Shown piece by piece: positions 26,782 through 34,247 of a stretch of DNA of 64,000 bases. Within the stretch, counting starts at the first letter, position 1. The number at the start of each line of letters is the position of its first letter. Below the pieces are notes generated by a model. It made no database searches, had not been told where the DNA came from, and worked only from the letters and a program-made list of their open reading frames with translations. Source of the stretch: Pseudocolwellia sp049933045 (lineage in GTDB: Bacteria > Pseudomonadota > Gammaproteobacteria > Enterobacterales > Alteromonadaceae); contig NZ_CP187926.1 in the NCBI RefSeq assembly GCF_049933045.1, positions 682,001-746,000 of the forward strand, written 5' to 3'. Position numbers and translations under genes: made by a program.

Positions 26782-27738
26782 CTAAGCAACAGCAACTAAA
26801 CTTAATAAATGATCAAGTAATTGATTTGTGGTCATGCCTTCAGCTTCTGCTTGATAAGTTAATAGAATTCGATGTCTTAGCACATTGTGAAATACGGCTT
26901 GTACATCTTCAGGACTTACGAAGTCTCTGTTGTGTAACCAAGCGCGTGCTCTAGCACAACGATCTAATGCTATTGTTGCTCTTGGGCTTGCGCCGTAAGC
27001 TAACCAAAGCTTTAATTTTTCATCGTATTTCTCTGGCGTTCGTGTCGCCATAATCAAATCAACGATGTATTTTTCAATGCTAGGCGCCATGTGAATTTTC
27101 ATGACTTCATCACGAGCAGAAAAAATATCAGCTTGAGAAATCACTTCAATCGCTTTTTTAGCTTCTTTTAAAGCTTCACCACGATTAAGTTTTAAAATAG
27201 CGAGTTCACTTTCTGCATCTGGATAGTCAATTTCAAGGTGCATTAAGAAACGGTCTAATTGTGCTTCAGGCAAAGGGTATGTACCTTCTTGCTCAATCGG
27301 GTTTTGTGTAGCCATTACTAAAAATAAATCAGGAAGCGGGTAGGTTTTTCTGCCAACAGTAATTTGACCTTCTGCCATGGCTTCTAATAATGCTGATTGC
27401 ACTTTAGCTGGCGCACGGTTAATTTCATCTGCCAATACAAGATTTCTAAATAGAGGGCCTGGTTGAAAAACAAAGCTGCCATCTTCTGGACGATAAATAT
27501 CTGTGCCTGTTAAATCTGCAGGTAGCAAATCTGGCGTAAATTGTACTCGATGAAAGTCAGCTTCAAGGCCTTCAGCTAAAGAGTTAATGGCTCTGGTTTT
27601 AGCTAAACCAGGAGGTCCTTCAACAATTAAATGTCCGTTAGCTAATAAAGCGATAAGTAAATTTTCGACTAACGCTGTTTGCCCAATAATTTGTTCAGAT
27701 AAATGTTCTTTTAATGATGAAAAATGTGCAATTGCCAT
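26782..27738 (-). CDS. MoxR-family AAA+ ATPase
   Basis: 318 residues. Walker A GPPGLAKTRAI (about 40-50), Walker B LVLADEINRAP (about 105-115), sensor 1 MATQNP and AAA_lid domain SPRATIALDRCARARAW. This is the standard MoxR length and layout. First gene of the operon moxR-DUF58-DUF4381-batA-batBC-batD. MoxR proteins act as chaperone-like partners of VWA proteins. Confidence 0.9.
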   Translation of the reverse strand: MAIAHFSSLKEHLSEQIIGQTALVENLLIALLANGHLIVEGPPGLAKTRAINSLAEGLEADFHRVQFTPDLLPADLTGTDIYRPEDGSFVFQPGPLFRNLVLADEINRAPAKVQSALLEAMAEGQITVGRKTYPLPDLFLVMATQNPIEQEGTYPLPEAQLDRFLMHLEIDYPDAESELAILKLNRGEALKEAKKAIEVISQADIFSARDEVMKIHMAPSIEKYIVDLIMATRTPEKYDEKLKLWLAYGASPRATIALDRCARARAWLHNRDFVSPEDVQAVFHNVLRHRILLTYQAEAEGMTTNQLLDHLLSLVAVA

Positions 27739-28451
27739 AACGAGTACTTAATTCTTTTATTTATATTTTGATTATTTAAGTGCTTGGATGGAAAAACTTA
27801 GCTTTAAAGCTAAATTAAAGTTCAAACAAGCCCAATTAGACTAATGTTAGATATATGGTTAATCATTTAAAAAACAACTGCTACTATGAATTTGTAAGTA
27901 ATTTTTTCACGATAAATGAAAGGATGCAGATATTTATCGATTGTTTTACTGTTATCGATTAAATATAGATTCAAAATTGATAGAGGACAGAGGCTTTGTT
28001 ACTCACAGATTACTGATACGAAATGATAAAAGGCGATAATGTGAAAATATAATGCGGCAACCTTATTTTAAAGACTTGGTTAAAACACCTTTATTTTGTG
28101 AGTTAAGTTTGTTGAGTGATAGGTGTTTAGTCTGTTTTTTTAATGTTACTTGATGTGATTCAAATTGTTTAGTTTCAAACAAAGTTGCTGATGCACGATA
28201 GACTGATTTTAACGTGTTTTAAATATGAGCAATTATATTGATTGAATATTTTATAGAAAAAGTTAAAATCATATTAATACACGAAGAGGTCAGACCTCTT
28301 TGTTTGGGATTTAAATTTAAAAATAATTCAATTTTAATCAGAGAATCGAATGGAAGGGTTAAGTTTATCAACTTCCATAATTATAAAATTCAAAATAATA
28401 AATAGGTTTTATTGTTTTGAATTTTATCGCTGGTGCTACATAGGAAAAAAT
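27739..28451. other. Long divergent intergenic region moxR/fadI
   Basis: About 710 bp with no convincing gene. It holds the FadR-like operator at 28284-28300. It also has a small hairpin CGATAAAT (27910-27917)/ATTTATCG (27932-27939) and a distant inverted repeat AAACACCT (28083-28090)/AGGTGTTT (28121-28128). Unusually long for this genome; a small RNA cannot be excluded. Confidence 0.5.
28284..28300. promoter_or_regulatory. FadR-like operator upstream of fadIJ
   Basis: AAGAGGTCAGACCTCTT is a perfect 17-bp palindrome around GGTC-N-GACC, the core of the FadR consensus (TGGTCNGACCA). It lies about 150 bp before the fadI start. Control of beta-oxidation genes by FadR is known in gammaproteobacteria; the assignment here is by motif and position. 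Confidence 0.65.
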
Positions 28452-29759
28452 ATGAAACAAACTAAGTTAGTTACATCAAGTGGAGAACGTATAGCTGTTG
28501 TTGCAGGGTTACGTACGCCATTTGCAAAACAAGCCACTGCATTTCATGGAGTGCCAGCTGTAGATTTAGGCAAGATGGTTGTTAATGAGTTGATGAGTAA
28601 GCATGACATTGATCCTCAAATTATTGAGCAATTAGTTTTTGGACAAGTTGTTCAAATGCCTGAAGCGCCAAACATCGCGAGAGAGATTGTATTAGGCACA
28701 AATATGAATGTGCATACAGATGCTTACAGCGTGTCTAGGGCCTGTGCGACAAGTTTTCAGTCGACAGTTAATATTACTGAATCCATTATGACAGGAATGA
28801 TTGATGTAGGTATTGCTGGCGGTGCAGACTCAACGTCAGTTGCACCTGTTGGCGTAACCAAGAACTTAGCAAAAACATTATTAGATTTAACTAAAACAAA
28901 AACCTTAGGGCAAAAGATCGCTTTAATTCGTCGTTTAGGTTTAAAAGATCTTCTACCTGTTGCTCCAGCGGTTGCAGAATATTCAACAGGTTTGTCGATG
29001 GGACAAACAGCTGAGCAAATGGCAAAAACTTATTCTATTTCGAGAGAAGAGCAAGATGCTTTAGCGCATCGTTCACATACGTTAGCTACAAAATCTTGGC
29101 AAGAAGGCAAACTTGCTGATGAAGTAATGGCTGCTCATAGCGAACCTTATAAAAGCTTTATTGATAAAGATAATTGTATTCGTGAAAACTCTGTATTGGA
29201 AAGCTACGCTAAGTTACGTCCAATATTTGATCGTAAATATGGCAGTGTTACTGCGGCAACAAGTTCACCATTAACTGATGGGGCTTCTGCTATTTTATTA
29301 ATGCGCGAGGGCAGAGCTAAAGAGTTAGGTTATACGCCGCTAGGTTATATTAAAAGTTATGGTTTTTCTGCTATTGATGTCTGGGAAGATATGTTGATGG
29401 GGCCAAGTTTTGCTACGCCAATTGCTTTAGCAAGAGCAGGCATGGAATTAAAAGATTTAGATTTAATTGAAATGCATGAAGCGTTTGCTGCCCAAGCCCT
29501 AGCTAACGTTAAAATGTTTGCTAGTCAAAAGTTTGCTCAACAACATCTTGGTCGAGATAAAGCCATAGGTGAAATAGATATGGATAAATTTAATGTAATG
29601 GGTGGCTCTATCGCTTATGGCCATCCTTTTGCTGCAACGGGCACGCGTTTAATTGTTCAAACCTTAAATGAACTGAAAAGACGAGGTGGCGGAACAGGAT
29701 TAACTACAGCATGTGCGGCAGGTGGTTTAGGTGTTGCAATGATAGTGGAGACAGATTAA
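28452..29759 (+). CDS. fadI: Acetyl-CoA C-acyltransferase FadI (3-ketoacyl-CoA thiolase)
   Basis: 435 residues from the ATG at 28452, preceded by AGGAAAAAAT. The frame is open further upstream to 28350, but that extension is not thiolase-like. Motifs: nucleophile Cys in SRACATSFQST (about residue 96), GGSIAYGHPFAATGTR with the catalytic His, and TACAAGGLGVA with the second catalytic Cys. This is the beta subunit of the fatty-acid oxidation complex, releasing acetyl-CoA. The stop overlaps the fadJ start by one base (TAATG), so translation is coupled. Confidence 0.93.
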   Translation: MKQTKLVTSSGERIAVVAGLRTPFAKQATAFHGVPAVDLGKMVVNELMSKHDIDPQIIEQLVFGQVVQMPEAPNIAREIVLGTNMNVHTDAYSVSRACATSFQSTVNITESIMTGMIDVGIAGGADSTSVAPVGVTKNLAKTLLDLTKTKTLGQKIALIRRLGLKDLLPVAPAVAEYSTGLSMGQTAEQMAKTYSISREEQDALAHRSHTLATKSWQEGKLADEVMAAHSEPYKSFIDKDNCIRENSVLESYAKLRPIFDRKYGSVTAATSSPLTDGASAILLMREGRAKELGYTPLGYIKSYGFSAIDVWEDMLMGPSFATPIALARAGMELKDLDLIEMHEAFAAQALANVKMFASQKFAQQHLGRDKAIGEIDMDKFNVMGGSIAYGHPFAATGTRLIVQTLNELKRRGGGTGLTTACAAGGLGVAMIVETD

Positions 29760-31954
29760 TGACTGAATCAACAGAAGTAGAACAAAATAACGAAGTAGAT
29801 AATGACACCACAAATACTTTTACTCTGATCAAACAAAGTAATGGTATTGCACATCTTGTGATGGATGTAGTTGGTGAAGCTATGAATACTTTGAAAGCTG
29901 AGTTTGCTGAGCAGATACTCGATATTCTTGCTGAAATAAAAGCAGATGATGCTATTAAAGGTGTTGTATTACTCAGTGGGAAAAAAGACTCATTTGTTGC
30001 TGGCGCAGATATAAGCATGATCGATAATTGTAAAACTGTTGAAGAAGCTGTTTTTCTTTCTAAGCAAGGACACAGTGTTTTTGAACAAATAGAATCTTTA
30101 CCTATTCCAATCGTTGCCGCAATTAATGGTGCTTGTTTAGGTGGCGGTTTAGAACTGGCAATGGCTTGTCACGCTAGAGTGTGTAGTGATCATGCTAAAA
30201 CTGCTTTAGGCTTGCCAGAAGTTCAATTAGGTTTGTTACCTGGTGGTGGCGGAACTCAACGTTTACCTAAATTAGTTGGTATTCAAAAGTCTTTAGACAT
30301 GATGCTAACAGGTAAACATTTACGAGCCAGCCAAGCGTTGAAAGCAGGCTTAGTTGATCATGTTGTTCCGCAAAGCATTTTAGTTAAAACAGCGGAAGAT
30401 ATTATTTTATCAAATAAGGCTAATACTTCATCAGGAAGTAAAAGCTTAAATAAACCACGCAAAAAATCTTTGTTAGATAAATTACTCGAAGCCAATGCTT
30501 TAGGTCGTAATATTGTCTTTAATCAAGCCAAGAAAACAGTATTGTCTAAAACTAAAGGTAATTATCCAGCACCATTAAAAATTATTGAATGTATTAAAGC
30601 TGGTGTTGATGGTCCTTCTGCGAAAGGCTATCAAACTGAAGCAAACTATTTTGGTGAGCTTTCTCAAACAGATGTTTCTGCGCAGCTTCGTCAGTTGTTT
30701 TTCGCTACCACTGAAATGAAAAAAGAATCAGGTGTTAAAGGTGTAAAACCTCAAACTGTTAAAAGTACTGCCGTTTTAGGTGGTGGTTTAATGGGGGGAG
30801 GCATTGCATTTGTTAGTGCAACTAAAGCGAATGTACCTGTTAGGATCAAAGACATTTCTCACGAAGGGATAAGTTCTGCCCTTAAATATGGCTATAACTT
30901 ATTAAATAAGAAAGTACGCCGTCGCTTCATTCGTGCCAGTGAAATGCAAAAACAGCTTTCGAGCATTACTGGAACAATTGATTATAGTGGTTTCAAACAT
31001 GTAGATATGGTGATTGAAGCTGTATTTGAAGATCTAAACTTGAAACAGAAAATGGTTGAGGAAATAGAGTCATATTGTGATGAAAATACTATTTTTGCTA
31101 GTAACACTTCTAGTTTGCCGATTAGTAAAATAGCTGAAAAAGCACAACGTCCAGAAAATGTGATTGGTCTACATTATTTTTCACCTGTCGATAAAATGCC
31201 ACTAGCCGAAATAATTCCGCATGCGAATACATCTGAACAGACTATTTCAACTACCGTTGAATTTGCTAAAAAGCAGGGTAAAACACCTATTGTTGTCGCC
31301 GATAAGGCTGGTTTTTATGTTAATAGAATTTTAGCCCCTTATGTGAATGAAGCTGCATTAATACTTTTAGAAGGTGAGTCTATTGAGAAAATTGATAAAG
31401 CTTTAGTTTCTTTTGGTTTTCCTGTTGGTCCAATGCAACTACTTGATGAAGTAGGTATTGATATTGGTTCAAAGATTGGTCCAATTTTACAAAGTGAATT
31501 AGGAGATAGGTTTACTACACCGCCTGCTTTTAACTTATTGATTGAAGATGGTCGTTTAGGTAAAAAAGCGAACAAAGGTTTTTATCAATACGGAAAAAAT
31601 ATTAAAGGTAAGCAAGTAGATGAGTCTATTTATGCATTATTAGGGATCGTCAAAAATCCGTCATTATCTGATAAAACCATTAATCAACGTGCTGTATTCC
31701 TTATGTTAAATGAGGCTGCTAGATGTTTAGATGAAGGTATTATAAGAAGTGCAAGAGATGGTGATATTGGCGCTATTTTTGGAATAGGTTTTCCTCCTTT
31801 CCTTGGTGGTCCATTCCAATATATTGATAAACTTGGTGCTGGTTACTTGGTTACCAAATTAAAATCTTGGGCTGAGAGTTATGGTGAAAGGTACACACCT
31901 TGTGAGGCCTTAGTCGAAATGGCTGAGAACAATAATACCTACTATACTCGTTAG
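29759..31954 (+). CDS. fadJ: Fatty-acid oxidation complex alpha subunit FadJ
   Basis: 731 residues. Crotonase domain (about 20-205) with GACLGGGLELAMACH and the GLPEVQLGLLPGGGGTQRLP signature, then an NAD-binding 3-hydroxyacyl-CoA dehydrogenase domain (AVLGGGLMGGGIAF near 340) and two C-terminal HAD helical domains (NRILAPYVNEA, GFPVGPMQLLDEVG, and the final GIGFPPFLGGP). It catalyses enoyl-CoA hydration and hydroxyacyl-CoA oxidation with FadI. A 17-bp-stem hairpin follows. Confidence 0.93.
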   Translation: MTESTEVEQNNEVDNDTTNTFTLIKQSNGIAHLVMDVVGEAMNTLKAEFAEQILDILAEIKADDAIKGVVLLSGKKDSFVAGADISMIDNCKTVEEAVFLSKQGHSVFEQIESLPIPIVAAINGACLGGGLELAMACHARVCSDHAKTALGLPEVQLGLLPGGGGTQRLPKLVGIQKSLDMMLTGKHLRASQALKAGLVDHVVPQSILVKTAEDIILSNKANTSSGSKSLNKPRKKSLLDKLLEANALGRNIVFNQAKKTVLSKTKGNYPAPLKIIECIKAGVDGPSAKGYQTEANYFGELSQTDVSAQLRQLFFATTEMKKESGVKGVKPQTVKSTAVLGGGLMGGGIAFVSATKANVPVRIKDISHEGISSALKYGYNLLNKKVRRRFIRASEMQKQLSSITGTIDYSGFKHVDMVIEAVFEDLNLKQKMVEEIESYCDENTIFASNTSSLPISKIAEKAQRPENVIGLHYFSPVDKMPLAEIIPHANTSEQTISTTVEFAKKQGKTPIVVADKAGFYVNRILAPYVNEAALILLEGESIEKIDKALVSFGFPVGPMQLLDEVGIDIGSKIGPILQSELGDRFTTPPAFNLLIEDGRLGKKANKGFYQYGKNIKGKQVDESIYALLGIVKNPSLSDKTINQRAVFLMLNEAARCLDEGIIRSARDGDIGAIFGIGFPPFLGGPFQYIDKLGAGYLVTKLKSWAESYGERYTPCEALVEMAENNNTYYTR

Positions 31955-31963
31955 TACTTAGAT

Positions 31964-32018
31964 AAATTAACTTAATCATTGATGCTATTTTAATAGCTAT
32001 GAATGATTGAGTTAATTT
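31964..32018 (+). terminator. Long hairpin after fadJ
   Basis: AAATTAACTTAATCATT pairs with AATGATTGAGTTAATTT (one G-T pair) and the stem ends in TTTTA. The inner loop has a further TAGCTAT-type fold. A likely terminator of the fadIJ operon, 10 bp after the stop and 13 bp before the IS target site. Confidence 0.7.
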
Positions 32019-32034
32019 TATTAGATTCAACTAG

Positions 32035-32884
32035 GGGCTGTTGATCTTTCACATTGACAGCCAAATCATTGCGCACGCCAGTGCTAGCATACTCTCGAAC
32101 TGTAATTTCAATTTATCATACCTTGTAGCTATAGAACGGAAATGTTTTAGCCTTGCAAATGCATTTTCAACTAAGTGCCTATATTTATACAAGCACCAAT
32201 CAATATCACCATTACCTGTTTTTGAATTTTGCTTTCTCGGTATTATAGGGATTGAGTTGCGCTCTCGAACTTTATTTCTTATAGCTTCACTATCATAGCC
32301 TTTGTCTGCGATAACAAAATCACCTTGAGGTAATAATTCAATCAGCTCATTTGCCACTTTACTATCATGAACATCACCACCTGTAATAATAAATTCGATA
32401 GGCAAACCATAACTATCAACAGCTAAGTGAATTTTACTCGTATTACCCCCTCGACTTAACGCTATCGCTTGCTCTTGTTTAGATGCAGCACCTGTACTGT
32501 GTTGGTGTGCTTTAATATAGCTACCATCAATGAACTCCCACTCTACATCACTATTAGCGGATAACGATTTGAATAACCTCATCAATATTCCCTTTCTCGA
32601 CCAAAGAAGGAACCTGCGATAAATGGTATTCCATAAACCAAAACACTCTGGTAAGTCACGCCATGGGCAGCCGACACGCAAGCGATATAAAATTCCTTCC
32701 ATCGTTTGTCTGTGTTCAAGCTTGTTATAAACTCTATCTTCAAGCAAAATAGCTTTTAGCTTCGACCACAACTCATCAGTGAGCATTAATCGGGGCATGG
32801 TGATCTCGTAAGGTTTGTTTTTGGCGAAGTAAATTATACGAGATTACCGCTTACGTATAAAATTAAAACAAAGATCAACACCCC
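32035..32884. mobile_element. Complete IS5-family insertion sequence, 850 bp
   Basis: The left end GGGCTGTTGATCTTT and the right end, read inwards, GGGGTGTTGATCTTT differ at one base of 15. CTAG flanks both sides (32031-32034 and 32885-32888) as the target duplication. One full-length transposase gene lies inside. Size, ends and CTAG target fit the IS427-like group of the IS5 family. The element looks intact and recent. Confidence 0.88.
32049..32798 (-). CDS. IS5-family transposase
   Basis: 249 residues. An N-terminal DUF4096-like helix-turn-helix (LTDELWSKLKAILLED, then GCPWRDLPECFG) and a DDE domain with Asp in EFIDGSYIKAHQHS, Asp in VIADKGYDSE and Glu in RHLVENAFARLKHFRS. A single frame with no programmed frameshift and all three catalytic acids present, so it should be functional. 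Confidence 0.92.
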   Translation of the reverse strand: MPRLMLTDELWSKLKAILLEDRVYNKLEHRQTMEGILYRLRVGCPWRDLPECFGLWNTIYRRFLLWSRKGILMRLFKSLSANSDVEWEFIDGSYIKAHQHSTGAASKQEQAIALSRGGNTSKIHLAVDSYGLPIEFIITGGDVHDSKVANELIELLPQGDFVIADKGYDSEAIRNKVRERNSIPIIPRKQNSKTGNGDIDWCLYKYRHLVENAFARLKHFRSIATRYDKLKLQFESMLALACAMIWLSM

Positions 32885-33271
32885 CTAGATAAAAACAAAG
32901 GTAAGACAAAAATTTCCATATCATCGGCTTGATATAGCCAGTGGCTAGGCGAATATTTGCCCATTTCATTTTCGCAATCACTTAATCAACCTTTTGTACT
33001 CGTTGTTCATGACTTGCACTCAAATATTTACAAGCTTTTTAATACCTAAGCGATGAGAAATGAGTGATCGGGAATACCCAGACTGAAAATATTAAGTTTA
33101 TAATAACGTTTTAGTTGATGTTTAAGCTGTTCTAACTCCACTTAGCATTATATGTATAGTTATATTCAGTCTAGTGGTTAGCTTGTTACCACGCTAAGTT
33201 ATTGCTATATTTTTGCCCATTATTTTCCATAGATTTATTCTATATAACTTCCTCATTGAGATGTTTTTTTC
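32885..33271. other. Intergenic DNA between the IS and a small membrane gene
   Basis: About 380 bp. Only short frames are present; one on the minus strand (from an ATG at about 32970) runs into the right end of the IS and is not convincing. No repeat or RNA recognised. Confidence 0.4.
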
Positions 33272-33472
33272 ATGCTAGTTTTATTTGTTATTGTCGGTTT
33301 TATTTTCGCGGTGTTTTTTTATTGTCAGGCTCTTAAGAGTGGTTTGGGGTATAAGCGTTGGACTTTAGCAGGGATGGTGTTTGGTCCTTTGATTTGGCCA
33401 ATGTTTTGTATGCAGAAAAGAATGAAGGTAAATAAAAAGTTTGGATTCAGTTGTTTAATTTTTAAAGCTTAA
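33272..33472 (+). CDS. Small membrane protein of unknown function
   Basis: 66 residues. A membrane span at about 1-18 (MLVLFVIVGFIFAVFFYC) is followed by QALKSGLGYKRWTLAG, then a second hydrophobic patch MVFGPLIWPMFCM and a basic stretch QKRMKVNKK. The pattern resembles small uncharacterised proteins of Alteromonadales, but I cannot name a family. It lies alone in the accessory region between the IS and the repeat-protein unit, convergent with the latter. Confidence 0.5.
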   Translation: MLVLFVIVGFIFAVFFYCQALKSGLGYKRWTLAGMVFGPLIWPMFCMQKRMKVNKKFGFSCLIFKA

Positions 33473-33547
33473 TGTTTAATTAACACAAGATTAAAAATAA
33501 TAACGGCGAACTTCCTTGTAACGCGATTATTTAAGTTTATTCAATTA

Positions 33548-33652
33548 CTAAGACCACCATGACTTGGCAGGCATTTCTTTAATCTCAATACGTTCAGCAA
33601 TAGAGATTTCTTTATCTTTTATAGCAAATATTGCTTTTAGAATAGAAAGCAT
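33548..33652 (-). CDS. 34-residue protein downstream of the repeat-protein gene
   Basis: The ATG at 33652 lies 8 bp beyond the stop of the repeat-protein gene, with TAGG at a workable distance upstream. The product starts MLSILKAIFAIKDKE and ends EMPAKSWWS. Its beginning (MLSIL) resembles the neighbour's MLSSIIL. Its middle ISIAER resembles the repeat end FSIAE/FSIEE, so the two may be diverged relatives. Unknown function. It is too short for usual gene callers. Support is position, ribosome site and partial similarity. Confidence 0.5.
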   Translation of the reverse strand: MLSILKAIFAIKDKEISIAERIEIKEMPAKSWWS

Positions 33653-33660
33653 ATTTTAAC

Positions 33661-34101
33661 CTACTCAGCTATAGAGAAGCTGTTATCAACACGTCGAGCA
33701 TTACGACGAGCGACTTCTTCAATTGAAAAGCTGTCATCTACACGTCGAGCATTACGACGAGCGACTTCTTCAATTGAAAAGCTGTCATCTACACGTCGAG
33801 CATTACGACGAGCGACTTCTTCAATTGAAAAGCTGTCATCTACACGTCGAGCATTACGACGAGCGACTTCTTCAATTGAAAAGCTGTTATCAACACGTCG
33901 AGCATTACGACGAGCGACTTCTTCAATTGAAAAGCTGTTATCAACACGTCTAGCATTACGACGAGCAACTTCTTCAATTGAAAAACTGTCATTAACACGA
34001 CGAGCATTACGACGAGCTACTTCTTGTATCTCTGTTTTATTTACATCTGCAACTGGAGCTGGTTGGGTCATTACTAGTGATAAAATTATTGAACTTAACA
34101 T
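33661..34101 (-). CDS. Protein of seven tandem 17-residue Arg-rich repeats, unknown function
   Basis: 146 residues. A short hydrophobic start (MLSSIILSLVMTQPAPVADV) is followed from about residue 27 by seven copies of EVARRNARRVDNSFSIE, differing mainly at N/D in the VDN/VDD/VND positions, and then the stop. The DNA repeats with a 51-bp period (about 33664-34023). GAGG six bases before the ATG gives a good ribosome site. Each repeat pairs a basic stretch (ARRNARRV) with an acidic/polar turn (DNSFSIEE), suggesting a helical solenoid, a nucleic-acid-binding array or a repetitive precursor peptide. I recognise no family. The 34-residue gene follows by 8 bp. It lies 146 bp after a giant sensor gene of the same strand. 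Confidence 0.75.
   Translation of the reverse strand: MLSSIILSLVMTQPAPVADVNKTEIQEVARRNARRVNDSFSIEEVARRNARRVDNSFSIEEVARRNARRVDNSFSIEEVARRNARRVDDSFSIEEVARRNARRVDDSFSIEEVARRNARRVDDSFSIEEVARRNARRVDNSFSIAE
33664..34023. repeat. 51-bp tandem repeat, seven copies
   Basis: In-frame coding repeats inside the repeat-protein gene. Three central copies appear identical at DNA level (unit beginning GAAAAGCTGTCATCTACACG), and the outer ones differ by a few bases (TTATCAACA for TCATCTACA). This suggests recent expansion by slippage or unequal recombination. The length is a multiple of three, so copy number can change without a frameshift. Confidence 0.9.
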
Positions 34102-34247
34102 GTGTATTCCTCATTTATTATTATTAGTGTTTTTTATTAGCGTAATTAATAATGCGATAAATGTGCCAAGATTTTTTTTGTGTTTTAGACCCTATGATAT
34201 AAGGTTGTTAGAGCAATTTTTTTCAGAAGTCGATATTTTGACGTAAG

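Noticed and set aside
28350..28451. N-terminal extension of FadI from an ATG at 28350
   Set aside because: The extension is not thiolase-like, and the ATG at 28452 has AGGAAAAAAT and the normal FadI start.
32041..32298. Plus-strand frame inside the IS
   Set aside because: Antisense to the transposase gene, crosses the IS end and shows no protein features.
32884..32970. Minus-strand frame MKWANIRLATGYIKPMIW running into the IS, possibly a gene cut by insertion
   Set aside because: The other side of the IS leads straight into the fadJ terminator, so no gene remnant continues there.
33723..33953. Plus-strand open frame of KSCHLHVEHYDERLLQL repeats opposite the repeat protein
   Set aside because: A 51-bp period keeps all frames open. 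It has no ribosome site of its own, and the minus-strand frame has start, ribosome site and flanking logic.
33664..34023. Regular repeats resembling a CRISPR array
   Set aside because: The 51-bp units are contiguous with no spacers, and are in-frame coding repeats.
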